64,000 nt of DNA from Coenobita brevimanus (GCA_032717465.1 CM064655.1:18087335-18151334), one strand, 5' to 3'. Shown: positions 22,821 to 34,233, counted from the first letter of the stretch. Notes: generated by a model not told the origin, from the letters alone. Translations and numbers: made by a program.

Positions 22821-24775
22821 CAGCCCGCTGCCGGACCACCCACCCCGCCACCCCCCACCCCACCACCGGGCTGCTACCACACCACCACCCCAGGAGGACA
22901 CAATGGTGGGGCTAGTGACCCAGGTCAAGAGGGTCCTGAGTCCCTTTTCCCCGCAACTACCTCGACACCAGGTGACCGGAAAATGCCAATGACCTCGCGG
23001 GCGGGACAACCATCACCAGAATTGGGGTAGGACTGAACAAGTTTCAGTCCCAAGTAACGTCTTGGCGACTGCCATTGTTACAACCTCAAGGGCAGGAGAC
23101 CCAAAGCTACGGCCTGACGTGTGCACCAGGGCGGTTGTGCCCTTAGCCACTCCAAGGGCAGGAGGACCAAGGCTACGGCTTAACGTGTGCACCAGGGCGG
23201 TTGTGCCTTTAGCCACTCCAAGGGCAGGAGGCCCAAGGCTACGGCCTAAAGTGTGCACCAGGGCGGTTGTGCCCTTAGCCACTCCAAGGGCGGGAGGCCC
23301 AAGGCTACGGCCAGAAGAGTGTGCCAGGGCAAGGGAACCCTTAGCCACTCCAAGGGCAGGAGGCCCAAGACTACAGCCAGACGTGGGTACCAGGGTGAGA
23401 GGACCCTTAGCCACGGCTGTAGAAAACCCAGGAGAGAGAGTCGCCTCTGTGCTTCCCTCCCTGTATATCGGAGAGGACACGGACTCCGTGAATCCTTTTC
23501 CTACCTCGTCCCCCTGTGGGAACCTTTCGTCACCACCCGGGAGTGTTGCCCCGGAGGTGTCACCAGAGTGGTGGCAAGGCCCGAAACCAGGCCTACCTCC
23601 CACGCCTGGGAAATCTCTCTTCTTTACAGACACCAGACGGAGACAAGGCCGCAGCCCAACCCTGTCGGCGCTTCTCCCAGCAGACGACTGCAACCCCAGG
23701 ACCCCCAGGCGTGACCAGCAGACTATAGACGAGGGTAACCCAGGCTCCCTCACCCTGTAGAGCCGTAGACGACAGGCCCGCCTCCTCCAGCTGTTTGGCC
23801 CCAGTCCCGAGGGCCACCTCTCAGGTCGAGGCCCCCAGACAGGAGGGCCTCCCTGCACCCCACCAACGAGGTCCCAAGGCAAGGGCCTCCTCTCAGGTCG
23901 AGGCCCCCAGACGGGAGGGCCTCCCTGCACCTCACCAACGACCAGGACCCGGGCAGTGACTCCCCTGCGGGTAGTGTGTTGCCCCTTGCAGGCAGAGTCC
24001 ATTGCCCCTTGCAGGCAGAGTCCCCCTAGGGCCCTCTCCTCACGCCCCGACGACAAAGTGTACCCCATCCAGGAAACACGGGTAAATAGGTGACGCCCCT
24101 TGTTCTGAGAACAAACCAGGGGAAAGAACAGCGAACAGTGACCGAGTAAAGACCAGTGTAAAACCAGTGACAGTTGCTATTAGTCTAAAAGAACTCCGTA
24201 CCCAGCAGAACAGAAAATTACTTGAACCCCCAGTAATAGAATTTAGAGTAATAGTATGAGCCCCAAGTAAAAGAACTTTCAGTGACTATGAATGGAGACT
24301 AGGGTGTGCGGGAGAGTCAAGAGCCTGTGTGAAGTCCCGCCGTGACTAGGTGACTGTGTCAAGTGTCGCAATCCGCACCCTGTCTTATTTATAGTAGTAT
24401 TTCCCCCACTGACTCTTAATCTTATTTATTCCCCTTGTTTCCAAATGAGTATATGTTTTGCCTTTAAGTGAAATACGGGTATCCACATATATAATTCAGG
24501 ACATTGGTGTACATGTATCATATCGTGTGTTAAGTGTAACTGTATCTTGTGGTGTCAAAGTCTAACTCTGTGTCCCTGTCTCCTGTTTCTTAAATATCAC
24601 TCTGTGTTATATTGTAACAGTGTAGAATTAAGGCAATAGATGTGTTAAGGTATACTGCCTGGTTTTTGTGTCCTGTTCCTTTGTTGGTGCTTTACTTCCG
24701 GTCCGGAAAGAGGACCCCACTCAGTCGTTAGTGTTTTTGGGACGAGAAGTCGACCTAAAAACACTCAGCATAACA
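22821..24775 (+). mobile_element. Solo LTR, A-type copy 6, in D gag
   Basis: Begins at GCCCGCTGCCGGACC, where the usual TAAAAT start is degraded, and ends with AGCATAACA at 24775. The bases before it (ACATC, 22816-22820) and after it (ATTTC, 24776-24780) match only 3 of 5, so the target duplication is decayed or the edge slightly misplaced. D gag resumes across it (HVLSE then DVSTIKR). U3 carries 66-bp repeats (23085-23410), the TATA-like TATTTATAGTAGTATTTCC is near 24387, and the terminal stem-loop is present. Confidence 0.83.
23085..23410 (+). repeat. 66-bp minisatellite in LTR copy 6
   Basis: About five units built on AGGGCAGGAGGCCCAAGGCT, ACGGCCTAACGTGTGCACC and GGTTGTGCCCTTAGCCACTC. The unit is longer than in copies 1, 5 and 7 although the adjoining LTR sequence is homologous. 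Confidence 0.86.
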
Positions 24776-24871
24776 ATTTCACTGAGCACATGGTTTGTAG
24801 TGTGCTCCCTTACAAGATCTACAACCTTATGTAATTCTGGAATTATACCTGGCAAGAAGTTCATATGGCGG
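24776..24871 (-). pseudogene. D gag, N-terminal start
   Basis: The minus strand opens with an ATG at 24871 in the context GCCGCCATATG and reads NFLPGIIPELHKVVDLVREH to HVLSE, where the inserted LTR cuts in. It joins to DVSTIKR at 22820. The start is a proposal: no other methionine in frame was checked further upstream. Confidence 0.55.
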
Positions 24872-25470
24872 CAGCGAACGTATGAACCTCGTCTACGAAT
24901 CTACAGTGAATTCCTACAAAACGTCAAGATTGAAAACAAAAAATACCTCTCACAACCAACAACTCACAACGAGCTCCTGACAGTATTCTTTCCAACCAGC
25001 CCCCTCCATCTCCCCGATCATCATGCTGATGTAGAGGTGAAGGTCACAGGACGTCTTGCCAGTAGTTTAACAAATTACTGATACAAACAATCTTGCAATT
25101 TCTACGACGAACCAACGAACTACAACAGTCTACGATCAACTACAGTACAAGTAACAACTCTACGATGCGTCTGTGTAATCTTCTACACGCTCTTACAAGT
25201 AGCGGCAGTCTTCATCCCACAACAAGTAAATCACAAGAAAAAAGGACCGAGAATACATCAAGAAAGAAAAAACAAAACAAACAAACGAAGAGTGAGATAC
25301 GACTCACAACTCACAACCACCAGACATCACCCTCCTTTCTCTCCTACCGTCCCCCAACCTCCACCGCTGACGCAGGAGTGAAGAGGTCAAGACGATGAAG
25401 CAAATACCAAGTCCATATTCACAACTCATCTTACTCACTCATCTTCACTTAAGTTACTCATCGCTAATCA
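24872..25470. other. Unassigned stretch between D and E
   Basis: About 600 bases, AC-rich on the plus strand, with no convincing protein motif. It could be the 5' leader and LTR of D, or flanking DNA. An A-rich patch lies at 25227-25290. No matching second LTR is inside the window to decide. Confidence 0.4.
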
Positions 25471-25697
25471 TAACAGCTCCACCCCAATCTGATCTGGCAG
25501 TCCCACTCCCCGAAGGTACTGTCATCTTCCTGCTAGGGCGACGGTGTGGCAGCTGGGTGCTATAGGGGCGCACGGCCCGGGCTTACTTATGCCATTGTCG
25601 CACGGCATCTCGTGGTTCGGCTGTGGCTACTCTGTGGGGTCCGGGTGAGGGTGTCGGTGAGTTTCTTGGGGCACTATGCTGTAAATCATGCATTTCA
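25471..25697 (-). mobile_element. E 3' LTR, first 227 bases only
   Basis: The reverse strand from 25697 reads TGAAATGCATGATTTACAGC and matches the beginning of the 5' LTR at 32577. It breaks off at 25471 in the GGTGGAGCT segment (compare 32468). The rest of the LTR, over 2 kb, is missing. Confidence 0.85.
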
Positions 25698-25712
25698 CCA
25701 CTCTCCTCCTGG

Positions 25713-26620
25713 AAAAAGTCACGTCCTCGTGGCTGGAGGTGGTATACGTGATTGTCGTGGGTGGCGTACACAGGTTGGAGGTGCTGTAGAAGGGCCTGCC
25801 AGGCAGCAGTGGAGTGGTTTCCTTCCTGCTCTGCGTCGCAGGTGAGGAGCATGGAGGTGATGGGGGCAGAGTGGAGGAGACTCAGCAGGTGGTGTGGTCC
25901 ACGGAACCGGTGGTTCCTGCCGAGGGTAGGCGCCCATACTGCCCGTCGCACTTTCATCTTGCTCGGTGTTGCTGCTGGTGTGGTGTGGTGCTGTATGCTG
26001 GACACTGAGGGCAGGGGTCGTTTTTTGTGCCATGGTAATGTGGCGTAGAGTCTCTGGGGAGTGTAGGTGGAGGGGATTTGTGCTTGGTGTATCATGACTG
26101 TGTGAAGTCGTGGGGAGGTGGGTGGTGTAGGAGAATGGGTGTATCGGGCGGGTGGGCGTGAGAGGTGGCCTGAGCGGGTGGTGGTGGTTCTGAGGGTGGG
26201 AGTGGGTGGGGAACTGGGCATGCTGGGTGGGCGGGGTTGGGTAGTACGGGCTGCTGTGCGAGTGGGGGATGCGGTGGGGGGTGAGGCCGTTGGAATGGGC
26301 GTATGCAAGGGCGGTGGGCAGAGGGCAGTGGTAGTGGGTTGTGGTGAGGGTGTGGCGGGATGGGCAGGACATGTGGGGCTGGGCGGTGAGGGTGGGGCGG
26401 CGGAGGGAAGGGGTGAGGGAGAGCAGGGGGAGGTTGGTATGGTGGGTGAGATGTCAGGTGAGGTGCAGGGGGTGGTGACGGCCGGGGAGGCTGAGGCGGT
26501 AGGGGGGGTGGAGGGGGAAGGCGAGGAGGAAATGTAGCACTCGTATGTGGAAGTGGAGGGTGGCGCGGGAACAGGGGAGGTTGGGGATGTGGGGTCAGGG
26601 TTGCAGGGGCGGTGATGTGG
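25713..26620 (-). pseudogene. E proline-rich linker and terminal module
   Basis: Minus-strand reading with long Pro/Ser/Thr runs, the TTTRSGHLSRPPARY motif, then the conserved terminal module (VRRAVWAPTLGRNHRF, LTCDAEQEGNHSTAAW, LLQHLQPVY, YHLQPRGRDFFQEESGE) next to the purine tract. It is open for 363 codons in one frame, so the end module is intact here. The same module ends A1 and B and is partly present in F. Function unknown. Confidence 0.72.
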
Positions 26621-26990
26621 CCCGAGGGTCCGGCGGTCCGGGTGGTATCTTTTCCCAATGCACAGGCGTGGCAACTTTGAATGATTTCCTTGGCGAGGGT
26701 GGAAGGGTTTGGCGCCCAGTAGGTGTCGTTACACACTTGTAATAATTTCTTGGTGCCCAGGTGGATGCCGTTATGGGCATGAAGGTGGCGCAGGGTGTCA
26801 TGCACCACATTGGAGGTCAGTAGGATATGCCCGGACGGGGTTAGGAGGTGGTCACCCTGTCGGTGTAGTTTGGTGAACAGGTGGGCGGGAATCCAGGGGG
26901 GCCGCTCCTTGCGGTGCCATAGTTGTAGGAGGTCCGGGTCCGGCTGTCCCACATGGATGGGGAGGCGGGAGAGGGCATCTGCATTGGTGT
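26621..26990 (-). pseudogene. E integrase remnant: H2C2 finger, core deleted
   Basis: The frame encodes HLHAHNGIHLGTKKLL, CHACALGKDTTRTAGPSG and HITAP, then jumps straight into LTPHPQPPLF of the proline-rich tail. In B and F about 230 residues lie between these points, including all three catalytic acids and the GPY segment. The deletion sits near 26620 and leaves the frame open (26092-26952). Confidence 0.85.
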
Positions 26991-28240
26991 GGAGTTTTCT
27001 GGGCCTGTACGAGATTTTATACTGAAATTCCTCCAGGGTTTCGCGCTACCTGATGAGTTGGGCATTATGTGTGTCAGATTGGCATAGCCACTGGAGTGAC
27101 TGGTGGTCTGTGATAATCGTGACCTGGGTCCCAGAAAGGTAAGCCCTAAAATGTTGGAGGGCCCAAATTATGCTGAGGCATTCTTGCTTGGTCGCGGCAT
27201 AATTTCTCTCAGCTGGATTCAAGGTGCGACTGGCGCAGGCGATGATGTGTTCCTGACTGGCTTGTACCTGGGCTAGTACGGCACCTATGGCGGTGAGGGA
27301 AACATCAGTGTAGAGGCGAAAGGGGAGGGGATAATTGGGAAAGGCCACGATTGGGGCAGAGACGAGCTTGTCTTTTAGCTGTTGGAAGGCAGCTCGTCTT
27401 TCTTCAGTCCAGATGAACGGCTCCCCCTTCCTGGTCAGATTGTGAAGAGGCTTTGCAATTTGTGCGAACTCCTTCATGAAGCAACAATAGTAGGATGTCA
27501 GTCCTAGGGAGGCACGGACGCTGTGGACATCCTGGGGTGGCGGTATGGCTGCTATGGTGCGGAGTTGTCGGGGTCCGGGGAGATTCCTGCCTGGGAGGTA
27601 ACATGTCCCAGGAACGAGACAGTCCTGGCGGCCAGGACACGTTTAGAGGGATGGAGCTTGAGGCCTGCCTGGCGAATCCTAGTGAAGACTCAGTGGAGGC
27701 GCTGCAATTAGTCGGCCCAGGTCTGGCTAAAGACGTGATGTCGTCCAAATAGGCCAGACATATCTCCCAGGTGAGGTTGCTCAGGACAGATTCCATTAGC
27801 CTAGAGAAGGTGGCAGGAGCATTGCAAAGGCCAAACGGCAGGACATTGAATTTGTAATGTTTTCCGTTGCTCATGGAAAAGGCCGTCTTGCCTCGGTGTT
27901 CTGGATGTACAGGGACCTGCCAGTATCCAGACTGGAGGTTTAGGGTGGAAAACCAAGATGCCCCATAAAGGGAATCTAAGGAATCGTCAATTCATGAGAG
28001 CGGAGTGGCATCTTTGATGGTGACGTCATTCAGACGGTAGTAATCAATGCAAAATTGCATCATGCCGTCTTTCTTCTTTACTAGAATGACGGGAGAGGAT
28101 CAAGGGCTGGTGGAGGGGGAAATGACGCCGGCCTCCATCATTTCACGTACCTGGCGGTCCTCTTCCTCCCTTTGTCGGGGATTCTTTCATTGGGAAGGCT
28201 GTCTAATGGGTGGGCCTGTCGTGTGGATTTCGTGTGACAG
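26991..28240 (-). pseudogene. E reverse transcriptase and RNase H
   Basis: RNase H lies in 27477-27046 (LYTDVSLTAIGAVLAQV, SIIWALQHFRAYLSG, TDHQSLQWL). RT lies to the right: SNGKHYKFNVLPFGLCNAPA and LAYLDDI with the catalytic aspartates near 27750, but several frame changes (near 27720 and 27490) and stops (near 28100 and 27990) break it. A TGA at the protease/RT junction (near 28185) parallels stops at the same place in B and F. Confidence 0.85.
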
Positions 28241-29462
28241 GTACGTGGTGTGCCCTATGTCTGCTGGTCCTGTTGCAAACAGGTCCTGGAAATCCAGGAG
28301 GCGGCAACGTAAGGTGTCTGACTGCTGGGCGGAGAGATGGTCAGGAATGGGGGGTAGGGGGGCAGGGAAGTGGGAGGAGGATGGGGCACAGGGCTAGGCT
28401 TCCTCCATCTCTCCGATGACGAGCCCTTTTGGGAGGGTAAGGGGGGAAGGGGCGAGGTTAGTGATGCGGATGGCGGTGTGGTGTGGAGGGAGAAAAGTGG
28501 GAGATAAAAGGCAGGCAGAAAGGGCTCCTGGCAGGAGGAGGGGGGAGAACAAGACAGAGGGACCAGAGGGCCGGTTAAGGGGTACCCAGGCCTCATGGTG
28601 GGAGGGAATGGTAACAGTGGCGGAGACGGTAGCAGTGAAGGAAGGAGGAGGGGTATCGAGGGGGGGCATGGGGGGAGTAGAAGGGGTGGAGGGAGGGGAG
28701 GAGGAGAGAAGCATGGGAGGGGGAAAGGGGGCGAAACTTCCGGCCGGGTCCGTGGCGTACAGGTGCAAACGGCCTGGGTGGGGTGGGGTGGGGTGGGGGA
28801 CGGAACTGGAGCTGCCGGTAGCGGCAGTCAATTGTAGCTCCGAGTTTCTGGGGTAAGTCCAGTCCTAAATACCTGTCGTAGCTCCGGTAGGAGGAGTTGA
28901 AAACAAGTAATTGATGTCAGGTGGACATCGGCTGGTGGGTGTCAACCCGTAGGGCCCGAGTCTCCCCACGGATGGGTAGGGGGCCATTCCACGCATCCAC
29001 AAGGTGAGTGGCAGTGGGGCGGAGTGGGCCAAAGGTCGATTTGTGGCAGGAGAAATAGAGGCTGTAAAGGCAGGACCTGGCTGCTCCCGTATCGACTAGC
29101 AGTCTGGCCTTCACGTCGTTCAATTTCATCTTGTGGTACACTGGGGGGCGATACTTAGGGGTAATTGCCTCCGCCACCGTGGGTTGGTGCAGGGGCGGGC
29201 ATAAAAAATCCAGCTGTCTGGGGCTTTCATTCTCCTGTTCCTGCTCCTGTTCTCCCGGATGGGGCTCGTCCATGAGTGCCAGTTCATCTTCTGGGGCCTC
29301 ACCTTCTAAAGAGGACACCTTATATGAACCCGGGGCCGTGGTTCTGCGGCGGGCAGCTTTAAGCTGGTCCTGTATGTCATGTAGGGGACAGCGGGAGCTG
29401 CAGGCTGTGAATTCCCATGGATTCACTAGGAGAATATCGGGTTTTCCCGAGGGGCGGGACAC
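28241..29462 (-). pseudogene. E protease and protease-RT spacer
   Basis: The frame from 29462 carries the end of gag (VNPWEFTACSSRCPLHDIQD), an acidic linker, and a retropepsin with ARLLVDTGAARSCLYS, the active site at about 29090-29100. A stop after DTHQPMST precedes the C-terminal protease motif. A second frame (28831-28394) encodes the Pro/Ser-rich spacer with PSHHEAWVPLNRPSGPSVLF and PLTLPKGLVIGEMEEA, conserved in all copies. Confidence 0.83.
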
Positions 29463-30052
29463 CGGCAGGAGGGGTGTGACCTAGGCGGGCTGGGCACCGG
29501 GTAGGGCTGGTGTGAGGCAAGGGTGGACGTGGCATGGTCGGGGGAGCCAGGGGTTGTGTAGGAAATTTCTTTACCACATTAATTTGCTGGGGAGTAGAGC
29601 AGGTGGTCAGCAGGCGCCATATGAGCTGGACATCTCTATCCATGTCTCCAGTTGGGTCATGGATAGTAAAGTGTTGTTTAACAACACTCGGAAGCACTCT
29701 GAGCAGAGTGTTAAACGTATGCTGATCCCAGGTTTCCTCATCTGCCTCCGGGTAGGCAGCAGTAACTAGGCGTCTTGCCTATATCAGGGTATTATCTAAA
29801 TCCCCGTCAAATGAAAAACTATCCAACTGGGATAGAGCCACAACTCTCCCTAATGATGGGGTGATGGCTTGAACAATGAACTTTGTAAAGTTCTGCCAGG
29901 TGAGCTCCAGGACGATTTTCGGTGCTATGTTCACCGCCACTTTGCCCAATAGTGGAAGTGTGACTGCAATTTCTGCTGGTCATTATCAAAGCCAATATCC
30001 AGTAAGGGTTTGATTATTGCCAGATAACTGTATGTGTGGTTTAGTTGCCATT
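29463..30052 (-). pseudogene. E gag
   Basis: Starts with ATG at 30052 (MATKPHIQL, identical to B) but lacks about 15 codons present in B (PKFDPDQCDIHTYLA) and is then out of frame. Recognisable later segments are KQHFTIHDPTGDMDRDVQL, TCSTPQQINVVKKFPTQPL. No zinc knuckle was found, as in B and F, so this group's Gag seems to lack the usual CCHC. Confidence 0.75.
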
Positions 30053-30116
30053 TTGCCAAATATTTCCTCACTACCTCCCTTCTACGCCCGGGTCAAGAAC
30101 CACCGCTGGCCACCAG

Positions 30117-32577
30117 TGTAATGCTAGGTGAAAAAGGCCCGACTCCTCGGTTCTAGAACACCTAACGTGTAGTGGGGTCCTGTTTCGAGACCTGGGCTTA
30201 GTGCAATAAAGGGAGGTGGGACAAAAACTCCAGGCGATAACCTATACACGTATATTACCACAGTCAAACACAGGACAAAAACCGCAGATATTACAATACA
30301 GTATGTGGCAGAAAATGAAACCTTAACTAGGATATCAGTATCTCGCAGGATAATGGCTTAACAGATACTGATGCCAACACAGTAATTCTAGTGCATAGGT
30401 GTACAGGGAATACAGGATTGTGGTGCGCGTGGGAGCATGGGGAGTGAGTCACACGGGGGGGGGGGAGGGGGGCGAGAGGGTGACGCACGGCTGGTCAGAA
30501 CACTGTTATAGTAATACTGGGAGGGAGTAAGTATTATTAATTCGAACTTAGTATTTTCTGATAGCAAAGGGGTTTTGACAATTGATTCTGTTCCTCGTCC
30601 AGGTTCTTACGTACACACTAACTGCTGGCAGGAGATTCTTAAAGGGAGGGTGGAGGACACTGGGAATTCACTGTGCTTATGGTAATACAAGTGGGAGAAT
30701 ATTATTAACACTTTTTCTCTACTGTTTCCTGGTAACAAAGGACATTTGTGTATTTTACTATAGGGAATTTCTAGGGGTAGTAGTCTTACTGAGTTTCTAC
30801 AAGGGCGTCACTCGTGAGTCTGATTCACCAGAACTTAGTTTCTGCACTCGTCGTTATTCATCCGCCCGTGATTTCACTCGACCCGATATTTAACATACAT
30901 CAAGTCACTGTATCGCTGTTACACTAATTCTGGGGCAACGTCACACTTAGCATAAGTCACTTAACTAATTCTGGGGCAACACCACACTTAACATAATTTA
31001 CTCATATAGTGGGGGTGGCGGGGAGACACTCCGGTAACAACTCTGCCAGAATAGGGGCACCACCAAGGGAGGGCATGCCGAGAGGGCACGGGACGACTCG
31101 CAGGGGCGTCCTCTCTCGTCCAGGGCTGCAGGTGGCAAAGGGGCACGTAGTCTCCGGGCTACGTACAGGAGTGTGGCCCTCAGGACTGGGGCCAAACAGG
31201 TCCAGGAATCTCTGGCTCAAGTCTCGGCCGGAGGTGGAGGTCTTTCGCCGTCTCGGGGGCGTGGAGAGATCACGGCCGGGCGTCCTGGGAAGGGGCTGGA
31301 GTACCCGAGGGCTGCGGCCACCAGAGTCAAGGGACGCTGTCAGGGAGGGGCTGCGGCACTGACCTGAGCTAGGGTCCATCAGGTGGGTCTTCTCCAGGGC
31401 CAGGCATAGGGAGCAGAGGCCAGGGGAGGCTGTAGGGCCTCTCTGGGGTCTTTCGGTGCTGGAGGTCCGGGCTCTCGTCTCATGCTGGGGCAATGACACT
31501 TCTGACACCTCTCTCTGGCCATGGGACCCGGCTATCGGCCGTGGCTGACCAAGGGCGCAACTGTGAGGCGCCAAGGCCTGGCTACTGGCCGTGGCCTGAG
31601 TGGGGGAATCAGCACGCCTCTGGACACCTTTGGAGTGGCCATCGGCCGTCTGACAAAGGTGGGAGCGGCCACAGGCCATCTCCTGCAGGAGGGAGGGGGA
31701 GCGGCTGCAGGCCGACTCAGGGGCAGCACCTTCGGAGCGGCTATCGGCCGTCTGACGAAGGCCGGAGCGACTACAGGCCGTCTCCTTCTGCCTGAGGGAG
31801 GAGCAGCTACAGACCGACTCGGGGGCAACACCTTCGGAGCAGCTACCAGCCATCTGATGAAGGTGGGAGCAGCCACAGGCTGTCTCCTTCTGCTGGAGGG
31901 AGGAGCGGCTACAGGCCGACTCAGGGGCAACACCTTTGGAGCGGCTACCGGCCATCTGACGAAGGTGGGAGCAGCCACAGGCCGTCTCCTTCTGCTGAAG
32001 GGAGGAGTGGCTACAGACTGACTCGGAGGCAACACCTTTGGAGAGGCTACCGGCCATCTGACAAAGGCGGGAGTGGCCACAGGCCGTCTCCTTCTGCTGG
32101 AGGCAGGAGCGGCTACAGGCCGACTCGGGGGCAACACCTTCTGAGCGGCTACCGGCCGTCTGACAAAGGTGGGAGCGATTACCGGCCGTCTCCTTCTGCC
32201 AGGGGGAGGAGCGGCTACAGGCCGACTCCTGCAGGAGGGGGTGTAAGGCGGGTACAGGCTGTCCCTGGAAGAACACCCTCTGATGAAGGCAGGAGCAGCA
32301 ACCAGCCATCTCCTGATTACCCTCAGGCCGGTGAGACACCGGTTCCCTTATGAGGGGTGGGCAGCTATTGGCCGTCCCTAAAGAGAAGGCACCTTCCTGT
32401 AGAAGGCGGGAGCAGCTATCAGCCGTCTCCTGAGGGGCGCTAGTTGGAGCTGGACAGACAGCTCCACCCCGAGCTGATCTGGCAGTCCCACTCCCTGAAG
32501 GTAGTGTCATCTTCCTGGGTCCTGGTGGGGGTGTCGGTGAGTTTCTGGGGGCACTATGCTGTAAATCACGCATTTCA
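30117..32577 (-). mobile_element. E 5' LTR
   Basis: 2,461 bases from TGAAATGCG (32577) to AGCATTACA (30117), canonical TG...CA ends. U3 has a minisatellite at 31620-32240. On the element strand the 3' end carries GGTCTCGAAACAGGACC and the AGGTG...CACCT stem-loop. A G11-A-G6 run lies at 30455-30472 on the plus strand. Frames of 573 (minus) and 166 (plus) codons are caused by the array. Confidence 0.9.
31620..32240 (-). repeat. Minisatellite in E 5' LTR
   Basis: Degenerate units around GGAGCGGCTACAGGCCGACT, CGGCCGTCTGACGAAGG and GTGGGAGCAGCCACAGGC. The same family of units fills the U3 of C (37270-37600) and F (38330-38750). Confidence 0.88.
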
Positions 32578-32598
32578 ACATATATATATATATATATA
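32578..32598 (+). repeat. (AT)n tract between E and C LTRs
   Basis: About 20 bases of TA repeat exactly between the outer edge of the E LTR and the C LTR; a matching tract is on the other side of C at 37907. Confidence 0.9.
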
Positions 32599-33310
32599 TG
32601 TAATGCTAGGTGTTTAAGGCTCGACTTCTCATTCCTAGAATACCTTACGTGTAGCGGGTTCCTCTTTTGAGACCGGGGCTTAGGACAAATAAGAGAGAGG
32701 CAGGACAGAAAAACTCCAGGCAATAACCTTTACACGTGTATTACTCAGTCAGACAAGGGACAACAGCAGATGTTACAACACAATATTTGGTCAGTTACAA
32801 ACACTTATAACTAGATAATCAGTATCTCGCAGGATACTATGGTAGTATGCACTTGAATAACACTCGAGGCGTAGTGTACAGATTTAGTACAATCCAGGGT
32901 CTCTGTGCACATGGAGGAGTTAGCGATGAGGCTCACTAGGGGAGGATGTGAGGCACTGGGGTCTATTGTGTTTATGGTAGTCTGAGGTGGAGGTTATTGA
33001 TAGCGTGTTCAACTTACTATTTTCTGAGAGCAAGGGATTTTTGGTTAATTATCATAATACGGTCCAAGGCTTCTGCACTTGTGGAGGAGTTAGAGATGAG
33101 GCTCACTAGGGGAGGGTGCAAGGCACTGGGGTCGAATTGTATTTATGGTAATATGAGGTGGAGGTTATTGATAGCGTGTTCGATTTATTATTTTCTAAGA
33201 GCAAGGGACATTTGGGCAAATTACCCCTGGGGGTAGGGGGGTTTTCAAGAATACTCCCCCAGTATCCCTGCTTGTCGTAAAAGGCGACTAAAAGGGTTGG
33301 CGGAGGGTTA

Positions 33311-34222
33311 GTGCCCCGCCCCGGAAAACAACTAACTAAAAAAACAAACAAGAAGCCTCGGACAAGGACTGACCAAACGTTGACGACCAAGGACCGGACA
33401 AAGGACATTGCAACTGGAACTTGGAATGTAAGGGGAGCAAATGATGAGGTGAAAGAGAGAGAGATTGTCCAGGTGCTTGAGGATGCGAAAGTGGATGTAT
33501 GTGGAATAACTGAAACAAAATGGAGAGGAGAAAGTGTGAGAGAATGGGAGTATGGATGGGGTATATGTGCAGGAGTAGGTGAGAATGAGAGGGCAAAGGA
33601 AGGAGTATGTATAGTTGTGAGTAAAAGATGGAAGAGGAGCATAAGACAGTATGGATCAGTTGGATCAAGGATTGTGTGGGTAAAGTTGAAAGTTGGAATA
33701 CAAATGTGGGTGACTGTGTGTGTGTATGCGCCAACGCAAGATCGTGCTAGAAGAGTGAGAGAAGAGTTCTGGACAAATGTAGAAGTGTGCATGGAAAAGT
33801 TTGGAAGGAATGAGAGAGTGTTTTTGATTGGTGATATGAATGGTAAAGTTGGGAATGTGAAGGTGGATGGAATAGTTGGTGAGTGGGGTGTGCCTGCTGA
33901 GGTAGATGAGAATGGGAGTGCATTAGTGGACATTTGTGCTGGGAGGGGGTTGGTGATAGCCAATACCCTCTTCAGGCATAAAATGATCCACAGGTATACA
34001 GTGCGAGTGATGAGAAGGGTGGGTGGTGAACTGAGTGAAAGGAAGGCAATGATTGATTATGTGTATGTGGATGAAAGGATGCGAAGATGTATATTGGATG
34101 CAAGAGTTTATAGAGGTTGGGGGAGTGGACTTTCTGACCACTACTTGGTGGTGGCCAGAATTAAAGTTCAAGTAAGATGGAGGAATAGAAGAAGGGAAAG
34201 ACGAGAGGAAGGAGTACAGTAG
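33311..34222 (+). pseudogene. RTE endonuclease domain
   Basis: 303 codons. APE-type endonuclease motifs in order: ATGTWNVRG near residue 35, ITETKWRG near 68, VCVYAPTQD near 136, LIGDMNGKVG near 173 and GLSDHYLVVARI near 268, supplying the metal-binding and catalytic residues. The enzyme nicks the target DNA to prime reverse transcription. The first residues may be leader rather than protein. The frame ends at 34222 where the RT frame (shifted by one base) takes over, so a frameshift near 34200 has split one protein. Confidence 0.86.
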
Positions 34223-34233
34223 TTGCAAGGAGA

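Larger units (their letters stand above)
6354..24871 (-). mobile_element. Ty3/Gypsy element D, fragmented by nested insertions
   Basis: Read right to left, the pieces are gag (24871-24776, 22820-22105), protease (22183-21920, 19811-19478), RT (19361-18475, 13970-13851), RT end/RNase H/H2C2 (10053-9041) and integrase (6944-6354). Removing each insertion and one copy of its target duplication rejoins the protein at conserved motifs, for example YLD at 18480 to DDIIIATKN at 13970. Codon usage is more AT-rich than in the A/B/E/F group and the proteins are clearly a different Ty3/Gypsy lineage. The rest of the integrase and any envelope gene would be to the left, replaced here by A1. Frame changes near 18725 and 19690 add to the damage. 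Confidence 0.88.
25471..32577 (-). mobile_element. Ty3/Gypsy element E with truncated 3' LTR
   Basis: Minus-strand element: 5' LTR 32577-30117, primer-binding region 30116-30100, gag from 30052, protease, RT, RNase H, an H2C2 finger fused by deletion to the proline-rich tail, a purine tract at 25698-25712, and the first 227 bases of the 3' LTR. Both LTR starts read TGAAATGC. It is the same group as B and F by protein sequence. Many stops, an N-terminal gag deletion and loss of the integrase core make it non-autonomous. Confidence 0.9.

Noticed and set aside
26118..26537. Glycine/valine-rich plus-strand frame
   Set aside because: Antisense of the E proline-rich linker.
30455..30472. G-quadruplex-like G11-A-G6 run
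   Set aside because: Only one long run plus one short; an isolated homopolymer in an LTR, possibly of uncertain length.
31002..32723. 573-codon Ser/Cys-rich minus-strand frame
   Set aside because: Runs through the E LTR array and out across the AT tract; low complexity, no domain.
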